Of a stretch of DNA of 40,924 nucleotides, positions 31,396-38,810 are shown piece after piece. Made by a program: the position numbers and the translations under genes. Source of the DNA: an uncultured Verrucomicrobia subdivision 3 bacterium (lineage in GTDB: Bacteria; Verrucomicrobiota; Verrucomicrobiia; Limisphaerales; UBA11358); assembly GCA_903911825.1 (NCBI GenBank), contig CAIWFB010000156.1, positions 1 to 40,924 of the forward strand, in the 5' to 3' direction. The number at the start of each line of letters is the position of its first letter. The stretch's first letter is position 1. The notes under the pieces are model-generated. The model saw nothing but the letters and a program-made list of their open reading frames with translations, had not been told where the DNA came from and did no database searches.

Positions 31396-33059
31396 CAGCG
31401 AATCCTCGACAGCAACCAGTCGCGCAATTCGGAAATTTTCACCCGCTCCTGTTTGCCGTCATCGCGATAACGCAGCGTCACCGTGTCGAGCAATTCCGGT
31501 TTTTCGCCAAGCGTATCAAAATCAATTGTCACGCAGAACGGCGTGCCGGCTTCGTCTTGACGCGCGTAACGTTTGCCGATGGAACCAGCCTCGTCGTAAT
31601 AGACATTCATCCACGGGCGCAACAAATCGCGCACTTCCTGCGCCTTCTTGAGCAGCTCCGGTTTGTTCTTGAGCAACGGAAAAATCCCCGCCTTGATCGG
31701 CGCGACGCGCGGATGAAATTTCATCACATACGTCGTCTCGGTTTTACCTTTCGCATCAGTCTCGGTGGTTTCGGAATACGCATTCGCGATCAGTGCGAGA
31801 ATCAAACGATCCACGCCCGCGCTCGGTTCGATGACGTGCGGAATATATTGGCCCTTCGCCAAACCATTCGCGTCTTCCGTCGCCTGCTGCGAAATCTGTT
31901 CCGGCGTCTCGTCCGGCTTGGCGGATTTCGTCAGATAATTTTTGCGGTTGTCGTAATAACGCTTCCACAGATCATCCTGCTTTTCCTTCGGCAACTTGCC
32001 CCACGCCGCGCGCAATTCCTCATCAAACACGCCCATCGGCTTGCCGGAAAAGCGTTGGTGCTGGCTCAAATCAAAATCGCTGCGCGCCGCGATGCCTTCC
32101 AACTCGTCGCCCACGACATTGCCTTGCTCGTCCTTTTTGCTGAACGGAAACTTGAACAAAATATCCACGCACGCGCGGGCGTAATGCGCCAGTTCCGCCG
32201 GCGTCTGCCGATGAAAACCCAGCGTCGAACGATCCAGCCCGATGCCTTCGTAGAACCGCACGCGTTCCTCGACCCAGTATTGATGCCACGCCTGCCAACC
32301 CCAATTCGCTTGCGGCTCGCCCGGATGCCCCGTTTCCGGCACCGTCACCACGCTCCCGGAAATCGCCTCGACGACTTCATCCGGCTTGATAAAAAATTCC
32401 AATTCCATCTGTTCAAACTCGCGCGAACGGAAAATAAAATTACGCGGCGTGACTTCGTTGCGGAACGCCTTGCCAATTTGTCCAATGCCAAACGGCACTT
32501 TCTGGCGCGAGGTTTCCAACACGTTCTTGAATTGTGCGAAGATGGCCTGCGCGGTTTCCGGGCGGAGATAAGCGATGTTATCTTCGCTCTCCACCGGGCC
32601 GACGTAGGTCTTGAACATCAGGTTAAACGGGCGCGGCTCGGTCAATTCCTTGGAATCGCAGCTCATGCATTTTGTGCCGGCAGGGAGTTCAAACTTTCCC
32701 GCTGCGTTCTTGATGAGCGTCAGTCCTTGATCTTCGCAAAGCTGATCGGCGCGAAAGCGTTTCTTGCACTTTTTGCAATCGCACATTGGGTCACTGAACG
32801 TATCCACGTGGCCGGACGCCTTCCAGATGGCGGGTGACATAATGATGGTCGCTTCCAGCCCAGCCACATCTTCGCGCTGGCGGGTCATGGCGTTCCACCA
32901 CAGTTCCTTGACGTTGCGCTTGAGTTCTGCGCCGAGCGGGCCGTAATCCCAAAAGCCGTTGATGCCGCCATAGATTTCCGACGATTGAAACACAAAGCCG
33001 CGGCGCTTGCACAGCGACACGATCTTTTCCATTTGTAAATTTTCTTTAGGCTCGGCCAT
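31395..33059 (-). CDS. glyS: Glycyl-tRNA synthetase, single-chain dimeric type
   Basis: This class II synthetase charges tRNA-Gly. The 554 residues are of the alpha-2 type (eukaryote/archaea/Gram-positive form) rather than the split GlyQ/GlyS type. The start MEKIVSLCKRRGFVFQSSEI and GGINGFWDYGPLGAELKRN (motif 1 region) are followed by a probable zinc insert with CDCKKCKKRF and CMSCDS. Next come RPETAQAIF, FGIGQIGKAFRNEVTPRNFI, and FHPRVAPIKAGIFPLL leading into the anticodon-binding domain (GTPFCVTIDFDTL). The ATG at 33057-33059 is used; an upstream TTG frame is rejected. A TTGACA-type promoter lies just upstream. Confidence 0.96.
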   Translation of the reverse strand: MAEPKENLQMEKIVSLCKRRGFVFQSSEIYGGINGFWDYGPLGAELKRNVKELWWNAMTRQREDVAGLEATIIMSPAIWKASGHVDTFSDPMCDCKKCKKRFRADQLCEDQGLTLIKNAAGKFELPAGTKCMSCDSKELTEPRPFNLMFKTYVGPVESEDNIAYLRPETAQAIFAQFKNVLETSRQKVPFGIGQIGKAFRNEVTPRNFIFRSREFEQMELEFFIKPDEVVEAISGSVVTVPETGHPGEPQANWGWQAWHQYWVEERVRFYEGIGLDRSTLGFHRQTPAELAHYARACVDILFKFPFSKKDEQGNVVGDELEGIAARSDFDLSQHQRFSGKPMGVFDEELRAAWGKLPKEKQDDLWKRYYDNRKNYLTKSAKPDETPEQISQQATEDANGLAKGQYIPHVIEPSAGVDRLILALIANAYSETTETDAKGKTETTYVMKFHPRVAPIKAGIFPLLKNKPELLKKAQEVRDLLRPWMNVYYDEAGSIGKRYARQDEAGTPFCVTIDFDTLGEKPELLDTVTLRYRDDGKQERVKISELRDWLLSRIR

Positions 33060-33069
33060 AGGGTCGAAC

Positions 33070-33098
33070 AGTTTTCGCCAATCGCGCAACGGTGTCAA
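33070..33098 (-). promoter_or_regulatory. Possible sigma-70-type promoter for glyS
   Basis: TTGACA (33098-33093) and AAAACT (33075-33070) are 17 bases apart, 10 bases before the glyS ATG. The -35 box is perfect and the -10 poor. It would give a very short leader. This is a positional guess only. Confidence 0.3.
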
Positions 33099-33184
33099 TC
33101 GCCGTTCACAGCGTTTGCCTTAGTGCCCAAGAGCGGGTGGAAAACCCAGCGACCAGAGTTAAAAAGAAAATTAGCCCGCCCGCA

Positions 33185-34666
33185 TCAAGCCGCCACGGCG
33201 GCCAAGGCTAACGCGGTGATTTCCCGGGCGCGCGCGTCGCTCCCAGCCTCGGCGTAGCAACGGAATTCCGGCGCGTTCCCCGACGGCCGCAAGTGGATGA
33301 CTTCCTCGTTCGCAAACGTGATGCGTAAACCATCGGTGCGATTCAAGGCAGCGACCTGGCCGCAAATGGAACCAAACATAGCTTCGATGGCCGCCGCGTC
33401 GTTGGCGGCAGAACCGGAATTGAACTTCGTCAGAATAGCCGCGCTTTTCTCCGTCGCAAAATTTTTCAAACGGTCGCTGGCCGTGAAACGCGCGGGTAAC
33501 GTTGCCACCAATTCTGAAACGGTTTGGCCCTGCGCTTTCGCCAGCAATAAAATACCCAGCATCACGATCACCGCGTCACGCGTCGGCAAGGCGCGGAGAA
33601 ATCTTCCGCCTGCTTCAATATCCGAGTTGAGCAAAAATCCGCCGTTCGCTTCGTAGCCCACCACGCGTTTTGCCCCGCCAGCACTGGCTTGCATCATCGA
33701 AGCCACCACGAACGGCGAGCCGATGCGCGTGCGACGAATGTCAGAAAACCAACCGCATTTTTCCACCGCCGTATTGCAACTCACCGGCGTGCTGATGGAA
33801 TCGGCCTCCAAAGATTTTGCGCATAAAATCCCCGCCACATCGCCGCGCAACCAGTTGCCATGTTCATCGCTGACCAATGGACGATCGCTGTCGCCATCGG
33901 CGGAAACGAGCGCGTCATATTTGCCCGTCGCCGCCCAGTTGTGCGCCAGTTGCACGTCTTCCGGGCGGATCGCTTCCGTATCCACGGGAATAAATGTATC
34001 CGACCAGCCGAGCGCCGTGACTTCCGCGCCCAGATGAGAAAAAATTTTCACCAACACTTCGCGACCCACCGCCGAGTGTTGATAGACGCCGACACGCAAT
34101 CCCTGCAACGCATCGTGCGGCAAGAAATTTAAATAGCGCATCACGTAGTTCTCACCGGCAACCGGTGAAATTTCGTGGGCTGGCAATGGCTTGGCAAAAT
34201 TTCCATCCGCGCCAAATAACGCATCGTCTACTTCAACGAACTGGCTGCTCATGCCTTGTTCGTCCGCCTTCAAAACTTCGCCCGTTGGCTTGTTAAATTT
34301 GATGCCATTGCGGTCGTCGGGAATGTGGCTCCCCGTGACCATGATGGATGGAATTTTATTTTCAAAACCAAACAGCGCGACGGCGGGCGACGGCACGCGC
34401 CCGCAATTCACCGCGCGATAACCCAAATCCTCCGCCGCGCGACAAACCGCTTCGATCACGCGCCCGGTGCTGGGGCGAAAATCGCCGCCCACGGCCACAC
34501 GTTCGCCCGCGCGCTGGAGCTCTCCGGTGCTTTCGAGGTATTGCAGAAACCCTTTCGTGTAAGCGTAGCAAACGGAATCCGTCATCGCCGTGGCCAACCC
34601 GCGCGCACCGCTAGTGCCAAACGCCACGCCACTGTGCCCCATGAGTTCTAGGATGGAAATTTTCAT
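33185..34666 (-). CDS. Phosphohexomutase (phosphomannomutase/phosphoglucomutase)
   Basis: The enzyme interconverts hexose-6- and hexose-1-phosphates. It has 493 residues in four domains. The N-terminal FGTSGARGL is followed by the phosphoserine loop MVTGSHIPDDRNGIKF (Ser113). The metal loop is SADGDSDRPLV (Asp257, Asp259, Asp261). The sugar-specificity loop GYEANGGFLL and the terminal phosphate loop RPSGNAPEFRCYAE complete the set. TGSHIP replaces the common TASHNP. Start MKISILELM at 34666 is preferred over a GTG 15 bases upstream. It heads the minus-strand run containing glyS, a sugar kinase and a GalU-like enzyme, and could supply glucose-1- or mannose-1-phosphate. Mannose or glucose preference is not determined. 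Confidence 0.92.
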   Translation of the reverse strand: MKISILELMGHSGVAFGTSGARGLATAMTDSVCYAYTKGFLQYLESTGELQRAGERVAVGGDFRPSTGRVIEAVCRAAEDLGYRAVNCGRVPSPAVALFGFENKIPSIMVTGSHIPDDRNGIKFNKPTGEVLKADEQGMSSQFVEVDDALFGADGNFAKPLPAHEISPVAGENYVMRYLNFLPHDALQGLRVGVYQHSAVGREVLVKIFSHLGAEVTALGWSDTFIPVDTEAIRPEDVQLAHNWAATGKYDALVSADGDSDRPLVSDEHGNWLRGDVAGILCAKSLEADSISTPVSCNTAVEKCGWFSDIRRTRIGSPFVVASMMQASAGGAKRVVGYEANGGFLLNSDIEAGGRFLRALPTRDAVIVMLGILLLAKAQGQTVSELVATLPARFTASDRLKNFATEKSAAILTKFNSGSAANDAAAIEAMFGSICGQVAALNRTDGLRITFANEEVIHLRPSGNAPEFRCYAEAGSDARAREITALALAAVAA

Positions 34667-34773
34667 TTTAAAAGCTGGCACGCAGCCTAACGCAACGGGC
34701 GCAATGGAGAAATAAATTTCCCCGCGCCAATTAAATCCTTTGCGCCTCGGCTTCTTTGCGTGAAAACTTCTCC

Positions 34774-37700
34774 GTGCAAGCGCGCTTTCTCCTCGGCCCC
34801 GCTGGCAGCGGAAAAACTTTTCGCTGCCTCGCCGAAGTGCGCGCCGCGCTCATGGAAGCGCCCGATGGCCCACCGTTGATTTTGCTCGCGCCCAAACAAG
34901 CCACGTTTCAACTCGAACGCCAATTACTCGCGAATGAAAAACTCGCTGGCTTCACGCGGCTGCAAATCTTTTCCTTCGACCGGCTCGCCAAATTCATTTT
35001 TGAAAAATTTAATGTCGCGCCGCCGAAATTATTGTCCGCCGAAGGCCGCCTCATGGTGCTGCGCGCTTTGCTACTCCGGCACGCGGACGAACTGAAACTC
35101 TTTCGCGGCAGCGCCCGCCGCGCCGGTTTTGCGCAGGAACTCGGCGGGTTGCTCGCTGAATTGCAGCAGCATCAATTCACGCCCGCCAAACTCCGCGCGC
35201 TGGCCGTAGACGAAAAATTGCGCCGTGAATTGCGCGATAAACTCCACGACCTAGCGCTGCTCTCCGAAAAATATGCCGACTGGTTGCGCGAACATGAATT
35301 ACAGGACGCCAATAATTTATTGGATTTTGCCACCGAAACCCTGCGCGGAAAAACCTTCAACCTTCAACCTTCAACCTTCAGCTTCAGCGCCCTCTGGCTC
35401 GACGGTTTTGCGGAAATGACGCCGCAAGAACTCGCCTTGCTCACTGCCGTCGTTCCGCTGTGCGAAAACGCCACGCTCGCTTTTTGCTTGGAGACCGAAC
35501 CCACGCCCACGCCGTCGTGGCTCTCCATCTGGTCGTCTATCGGTAAAACCTTTCAACGTTGCCGCGACCAATTAAAAAACCTGCCGAGCTGCGAAATAAC
35601 AGTCGAAGTTCTGCAACGTGAGCCAGGTAAAAATCGCTTCGCACCTGATTCGGAATTGGCGTTGCTTGAAGCCGCTTGGACGTTACCCATCGGCCAACCC
35701 GCAACCCGCAGCCAGCAGCCAGCAACCGTAACTCTCACCGCTTGCGGCAATCCCGAAGCCGAAGCCATTCATGCCGCCCGCGAAGTTTTGAAATTCGTGC
35801 GCGCCGGCAATCGCTTCCGCGATTGCGCCGTGCTCGTGCGTCAACTCGATGGCTATCACAAACCGCTCGCCCGGATTTTTCGGCGCTATGGCATTCCGTT
35901 TTTTCTCGACCGCCGCGAGAGCGTGGCGCATCACCCGCTCGCGGAACTCACGCGCAATGCCCTCCGCACCGTCGCCTTCGACTGGCAGAACGACGATTGG
36001 TTCGCTGCGCTCAAAACCGGCTTTAGTTCTGTGCGCGACGAGTTTATTGATGACTTAGAAAATCGCGCGCTTGAATTCGGCTGGCGCGGCAAAAAATGGC
36101 GTGAGCCGTTGCCTGACGAAAGCTGTGAACGCGTGCGGGAAATTGTCATCCCGCCCCTTGAACAATTTCACAAGCGTCTTGGACAGAAAAGTTTTCAGCC
36201 CACCGGTGCCGAACTGGCCGAAGCGCTGCGCCAGTTGTGGAGCGACTTAAAAGTTGAGGCCATACTGGAACGCTGGACGCGCGACGCTGGAAATTCGTCA
36301 CTCATCACTGACCGCGTCTCACCGCACCAAACGGTTTGGGAGCAAATGAATTCGTGGCTGGAAAATCTGGAGCTCGCTTTTCCGCGCGAGCCGCTGCCAC
36401 TGCGCGATTGGTTGCCGATTGTGGAAGTCGGCCTCGGCAATCTCACTGTCGGCGTGATCCCGCCAGCCTTGGATGAAGTGCTGATCGGCGCGATTGATCG
36501 GGCACGGAATCCGAGCCTGAAATTTGCGCTGTTACTGGGCGTGAATGAATCCGTTTTTCCCGCCACGCCCGCCACGCCGGTAATCCTGACCAACTCGGAC
36601 CGCGACGAACTGGAGCAACAGAATGTGACATTCAGTGCGAATCTGTTCGACCAGATTTCCCGCGAACGCTACCTCGGTTACATCGCTTGCACCCGTGCGA
36701 ATGAGCGACTGAACCTTTCTTTCTCGCGCCAGACCGCTGATGGCAAAACGCTCAACCCATCGCCCTTCATCGCGCAGGTGCAAAAAATCTTGAGGCAAGT
36801 ATCCGTGGAAGAATTTTCTCTCGGCGATGATTGGCAAACTGCCGAGCACGAAAGCGAACTGATCAAGCTGCTCATGGCCATCAATACTCAGCGTAGCGCA
36901 GCCGTCTCGGCTGCAGATTCTCCACGCCCAGCCAGCCCTGCAGGCGCGGACGCCTGCGCTACATTGTTGAAAATACCCGCGCTAAAGTTACTCGCGGAAA
37001 AACTGGAGGCTTTGCGTGAGCCGGATGAAACAGAAAACCTCGCGCCCGCGCTCGCAGAAAAAATTTACGGGCCAGTCTTGCGCTCGTCGGTCAGTCGGCT
37101 GGAAGAATTTGCGCAGTGTCCGTTCAAGTTTTTCATCCGCTCCGGCTTACGCGCGAACGAGCGAAAAGTGTTTGAACTAGATGCCCGCGAACGCGGTAAT
37201 TTTCAGCACGATGTTTTAAAAATCTTTCACGAGCAGTTGCAAGCGGCGGACCAGCGTTGGCGCGACCTCACGCCCGGCGAGGCACGGGAACGCATTGGCC
37301 AGATTGCGGCGGCGCAGATGCTGGGGTTTCGCGATGGACTGTTTCAGGATTCGGCAGAAACGGTTTTTGCCGCGCAATCCATGGCGACGGCGTTGCAAGA
37401 TTTTGTGGAAGTCATCGTGACGTGGATGCGCGGGCAATATGAGTTTGATCCCGTCGCGGCGGAAATCGGGTTTGGTGGCAAGGATGATGCCACGCCCGCC
37501 TGGGAAATTGACTTGGGTCACGGCCATAAGCTCGCGCTGCAAGGTCGGATTGACCGCGTGGATCTTTGGCGCGACCCGAATAGTGACGCCGCGTTTGCCG
37601 TAGTGACAGATTACAAATCGGGCGGCAAGAAATTGGAGTCGCTGCTGGTGGAAAATGGTGTGCAGTTGCAATTGCTCGCGTATCTCGGCGCGTTGCGTGG

Positions 37701-38190
37701 CTGGAAAAATCCGAGCGATGCCTTCCGCGCGGGGAAAATTCTACCAGCGGGCGCTTTCTACGTCAGTCTGCGCGGCGATTTCAAAAGCGGCGATACGCGC
37801 GATGAAATTCTGGGCGATGACGCGGCCAAAAAAATGGCGTATCGCCACAACGGACGGTTTGACGCCGGCCTGCTGCGAACATTTGACCGGCGCACGGACG
37901 CAAGCAAGGGTGATCAATTCAATTTCCGATTGAACAAGGATGGTAGTTTGCCGTCCAATTCTTCGGAAGCGTTGCCGCGCGAAAATTTTATCGCGCTAGT
38001 AGATGGTGTAGAAAATCAGTTAAGAGCATTGGGCCAAAAGATTTTTTCCGGCCAAGCGGCCGTTGATCCGTATCGGCTGGGCAAAAAAACGCCGTGCGAA
38101 TACTGCGACTACCGCGCCGCCTGTCGCTTGGACGAGTGGACGCATGAATGGCGAATGCTGCGCGCGGGCGAAACGAAGAAAGTAACATGA
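34774..38190 (+). CDS. addB: AddB-like helicase-exonuclease subunit with repeat insertions
   Basis: AddB pairs with AddA in processing DNA double-strand breaks for recombination. The start GTG 34774 gives VQARFLLGPAGSGKT (Walker A at 8-15). The frame is open to a TTG at 34756, which falls in repeat-like DNA. A UvrD-like N-half contains FSFDRLAKFIFEKF. The C-terminal PD-(D/E)XK nuclease shows VVTDYKSGGKK near 946. The iron-sulphur Cys are 782 (QCPFKFFIR), 1108, 1111 and 1117 (CEYCDYRAAC). The length of 1138 is normal. Three stretches are repeat-derived: codons about 194-203 (TFNLQPSTF), 308-317 (QPATRSQQPA) and 707-730 (SAAVSAADSP...ACAT). AddA is not in the window. It is divergent from the phosphohexomutase and overlaps msrB by four bases. 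Confidence 0.85.
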   Translation: MQARFLLGPAGSGKTFRCLAEVRAALMEAPDGPPLILLAPKQATFQLERQLLANEKLAGFTRLQIFSFDRLAKFIFEKFNVAPPKLLSAEGRLMVLRALLLRHADELKLFRGSARRAGFAQELGGLLAELQQHQFTPAKLRALAVDEKLRRELRDKLHDLALLSEKYADWLREHELQDANNLLDFATETLRGKTFNLQPSTFSFSALWLDGFAEMTPQELALLTAVVPLCENATLAFCLETEPTPTPSWLSIWSSIGKTFQRCRDQLKNLPSCEITVEVLQREPGKNRFAPDSELALLEAAWTLPIGQPATRSQQPATVTLTACGNPEAEAIHAAREVLKFVRAGNRFRDCAVLVRQLDGYHKPLARIFRRYGIPFFLDRRESVAHHPLAELTRNALRTVAFDWQNDDWFAALKTGFSSVRDEFIDDLENRALEFGWRGKKWREPLPDESCERVREIVIPPLEQFHKRLGQKSFQPTGAELAEALRQLWSDLKVEAILERWTRDAGNSSLITDRVSPHQTVWEQMNSWLENLELAFPREPLPLRDWLPIVEVGLGNLTVGVIPPALDEVLIGAIDRARNPSLKFALLLGVNESVFPATPATPVILTNSDRDELEQQNVTFSANLFDQISRERYLGYIACTRANERLNLSFSRQTADGKTLNPSPFIAQVQKILRQVSVEEFSLGDDWQTAEHESELIKLLMAINTQRSAAVSAADSPRPASPAGADACATLLKIPALKLLAEKLEALREPDETENLAPALAEKIYGPVLRSSVSRLEEFAQCPFKFFIRSGLRANERKVFELDARERGNFQHDVLKIFHEQLQAADQRWRDLTPGEARERIGQIAAAQMLGFRDGLFQDSAETVFAAQSMATALQDFVEVIVTWMRGQYEFDPVAAEIGFGGKDDATPAWEIDLGHGHKLALQGRIDRVDLWRDPNSDAAFAVVTDYKSGGKKLESLLVENGVQLQLLAYLGALRGWKNPSDAFRAGKILPAGAFYVSLRGDFKSGDTRDEILGDDAAKKMAYRHNGRFDAGLLRTFDRRTDASKGDQFNFRLNKDGSLPSNSSEALPRENFIALVDGVENQLRALGQKIFSGQAAVDPYRLGKKTPCEYCDYRAACRLDEWTHEWRMLRAGETKKVT
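35352..35379. repeat. (AACCTTC)4 microsatellite inside addB
   Basis: Four perfect tandem copies of the 7-base unit AACCTTC run from 35352 to 35379, followed by the diverged AGCTTCAGC. Gain or loss of one unit would shift the frame; three units restore it (7 codons). The encoded peptide is TFNLQPSTF. Confidence 0.95.
35695..35722. repeat. Second 7-base tandem repeat inside addB
   Basis: CAACCCG CAACCCG CAGCCAG CAGCCAG run end to end from 35695, followed by a partial CAACCG. The two unit types differ at two positions. The encoded residues QPATRSQQPAT interrupt the segment before VTLTACGNPEAEA. Confidence 0.9.
36893..36962. repeat. REPIN-like doublet, family B, inside addB
   Basis: The left arm GTAGC + GCAGCCG-TCT-CGGCTGC (36893-36914) is identical to the deoA copy. 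The right arm GCAGGCG-CGGA-CGCCTGC + GCTAC ends at 36962. The central spacer is 25 bases against 10 in deoA, and the right loop is one base longer. The total is 70 bases. The host frame stays open, reading SAAVSAADSPRPASPAGADA. Confidence 0.88.
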
Positions 38191-38726
38191 AACATTTAAT
38201 AATTATCCTGACTTTGAGCGCGGCGATCTTTGCCTCCGGCTGTAATGCCGCGTCGACCAATGGCCCGGTGGCCACCAACCCTTCGACCAACTCTATTATG
38301 AAATTCCCTGTGCAAAAAACGGAAGCCGAATGGCGCAAACTGCTGACGCCCGAACAGTATCACGTGCTCCGCGAAGCCGGCACGGAACGCGCCTTCACCG
38401 GCAAATACTGGGATAGCAAAACGCCCGGCGAGTATCATTGCGCCGCCTGTGGTGAACTGCTGTTCAAGTCGGATGATAAATTCGATTCGCACTGTGGCTG
38501 GCCCAGCTTTTCGGAAGTCGCCGCGCAAGGTAAGGTCATCGAGCGCGTGGATAACAGCTACGGCATGAAGCGCACGGAAGTTTTATGCGCGAATTGCGGG
38601 AGTCATCTCGGCCATGTGTTTGACGATGGCCCCGGCCCGAAAGGTTTGCGCTACTGCATCAACTCCGCGTCGATTGATCAGGGCGATACGAACTTGCCGT
38701 CGTTCAAAACACCGGAGAAGAAATAG
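38187..38726 (+). CDS. msrB: Lipoprotein methionine-R-sulfoxide reductase B
   Basis: MsrB reduces methionine-R-sulfoxide in oxidised proteins. The 179 residues start with a lipoprotein signal (MKHLIIILTLSAAIFASGC, lipidated Cys19), so the enzyme is anchored in the envelope rather than cytoplasmic. A short linker leads to the catalytic domain. Structural zinc Cys are 85/88 (CAAC) and 134/137 (CANC), a possible resolving Cys103 lies in HCGWPSF, and catalytic Cys157 is in LRYCINSASI. The start is fixed by the lipobox and by the ATGA overlap with the addB stop; the longer frame to 38148 is rejected. A periplasmic electron donor is not encoded nearby. Confidence 0.94.
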   Translation: MKHLIIILTLSAAIFASGCNAASTNGPVATNPSTNSIMKFPVQKTEAEWRKLLTPEQYHVLREAGTERAFTGKYWDSKTPGEYHCAACGELLFKSDDKFDSHCGWPSFSEVAAQGKVIERVDNSYGMKRTEVLCANCGSHLGHVFDDGPGPKGLRYCINSASIDQGDTNLPSFKTPEKK

Positions 38727-38731
38727 TTCGT

Positions 38732-38801
38732 TGGTCGGGCAGAGCTGCTGCTCTACCTTTTTCTTACCTTTAGACAATTAAGGCGGCGCGGCAGCGCCGC
38801 C
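38732..38801. repeat. Two palindromes between convergent msrB and recQ
   Basis: AGAGC-TGCT-GCTCT (38741-38754) lies within GGTCGGGCAGAGCTGCTGCT. GGCGGCGC-GGCA-GCGCCGCC (38782-38801) is followed by CTACC. Both carry the CTACC edge, as in other dispersed GC palindromes of related genomes. They sit where both transcripts should end and may act as terminators or message stabilisers; no T-run follows the second stem. Confidence 0.6.
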
Positions 38802-38810
38802 CTACCGTGC

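Noticed and set aside
31557-32837. A 426-residue forward frame opposite glyS
   Set aside because: The translation is low-complexity and Arg-rich, mirroring glyS, which has every family motif.
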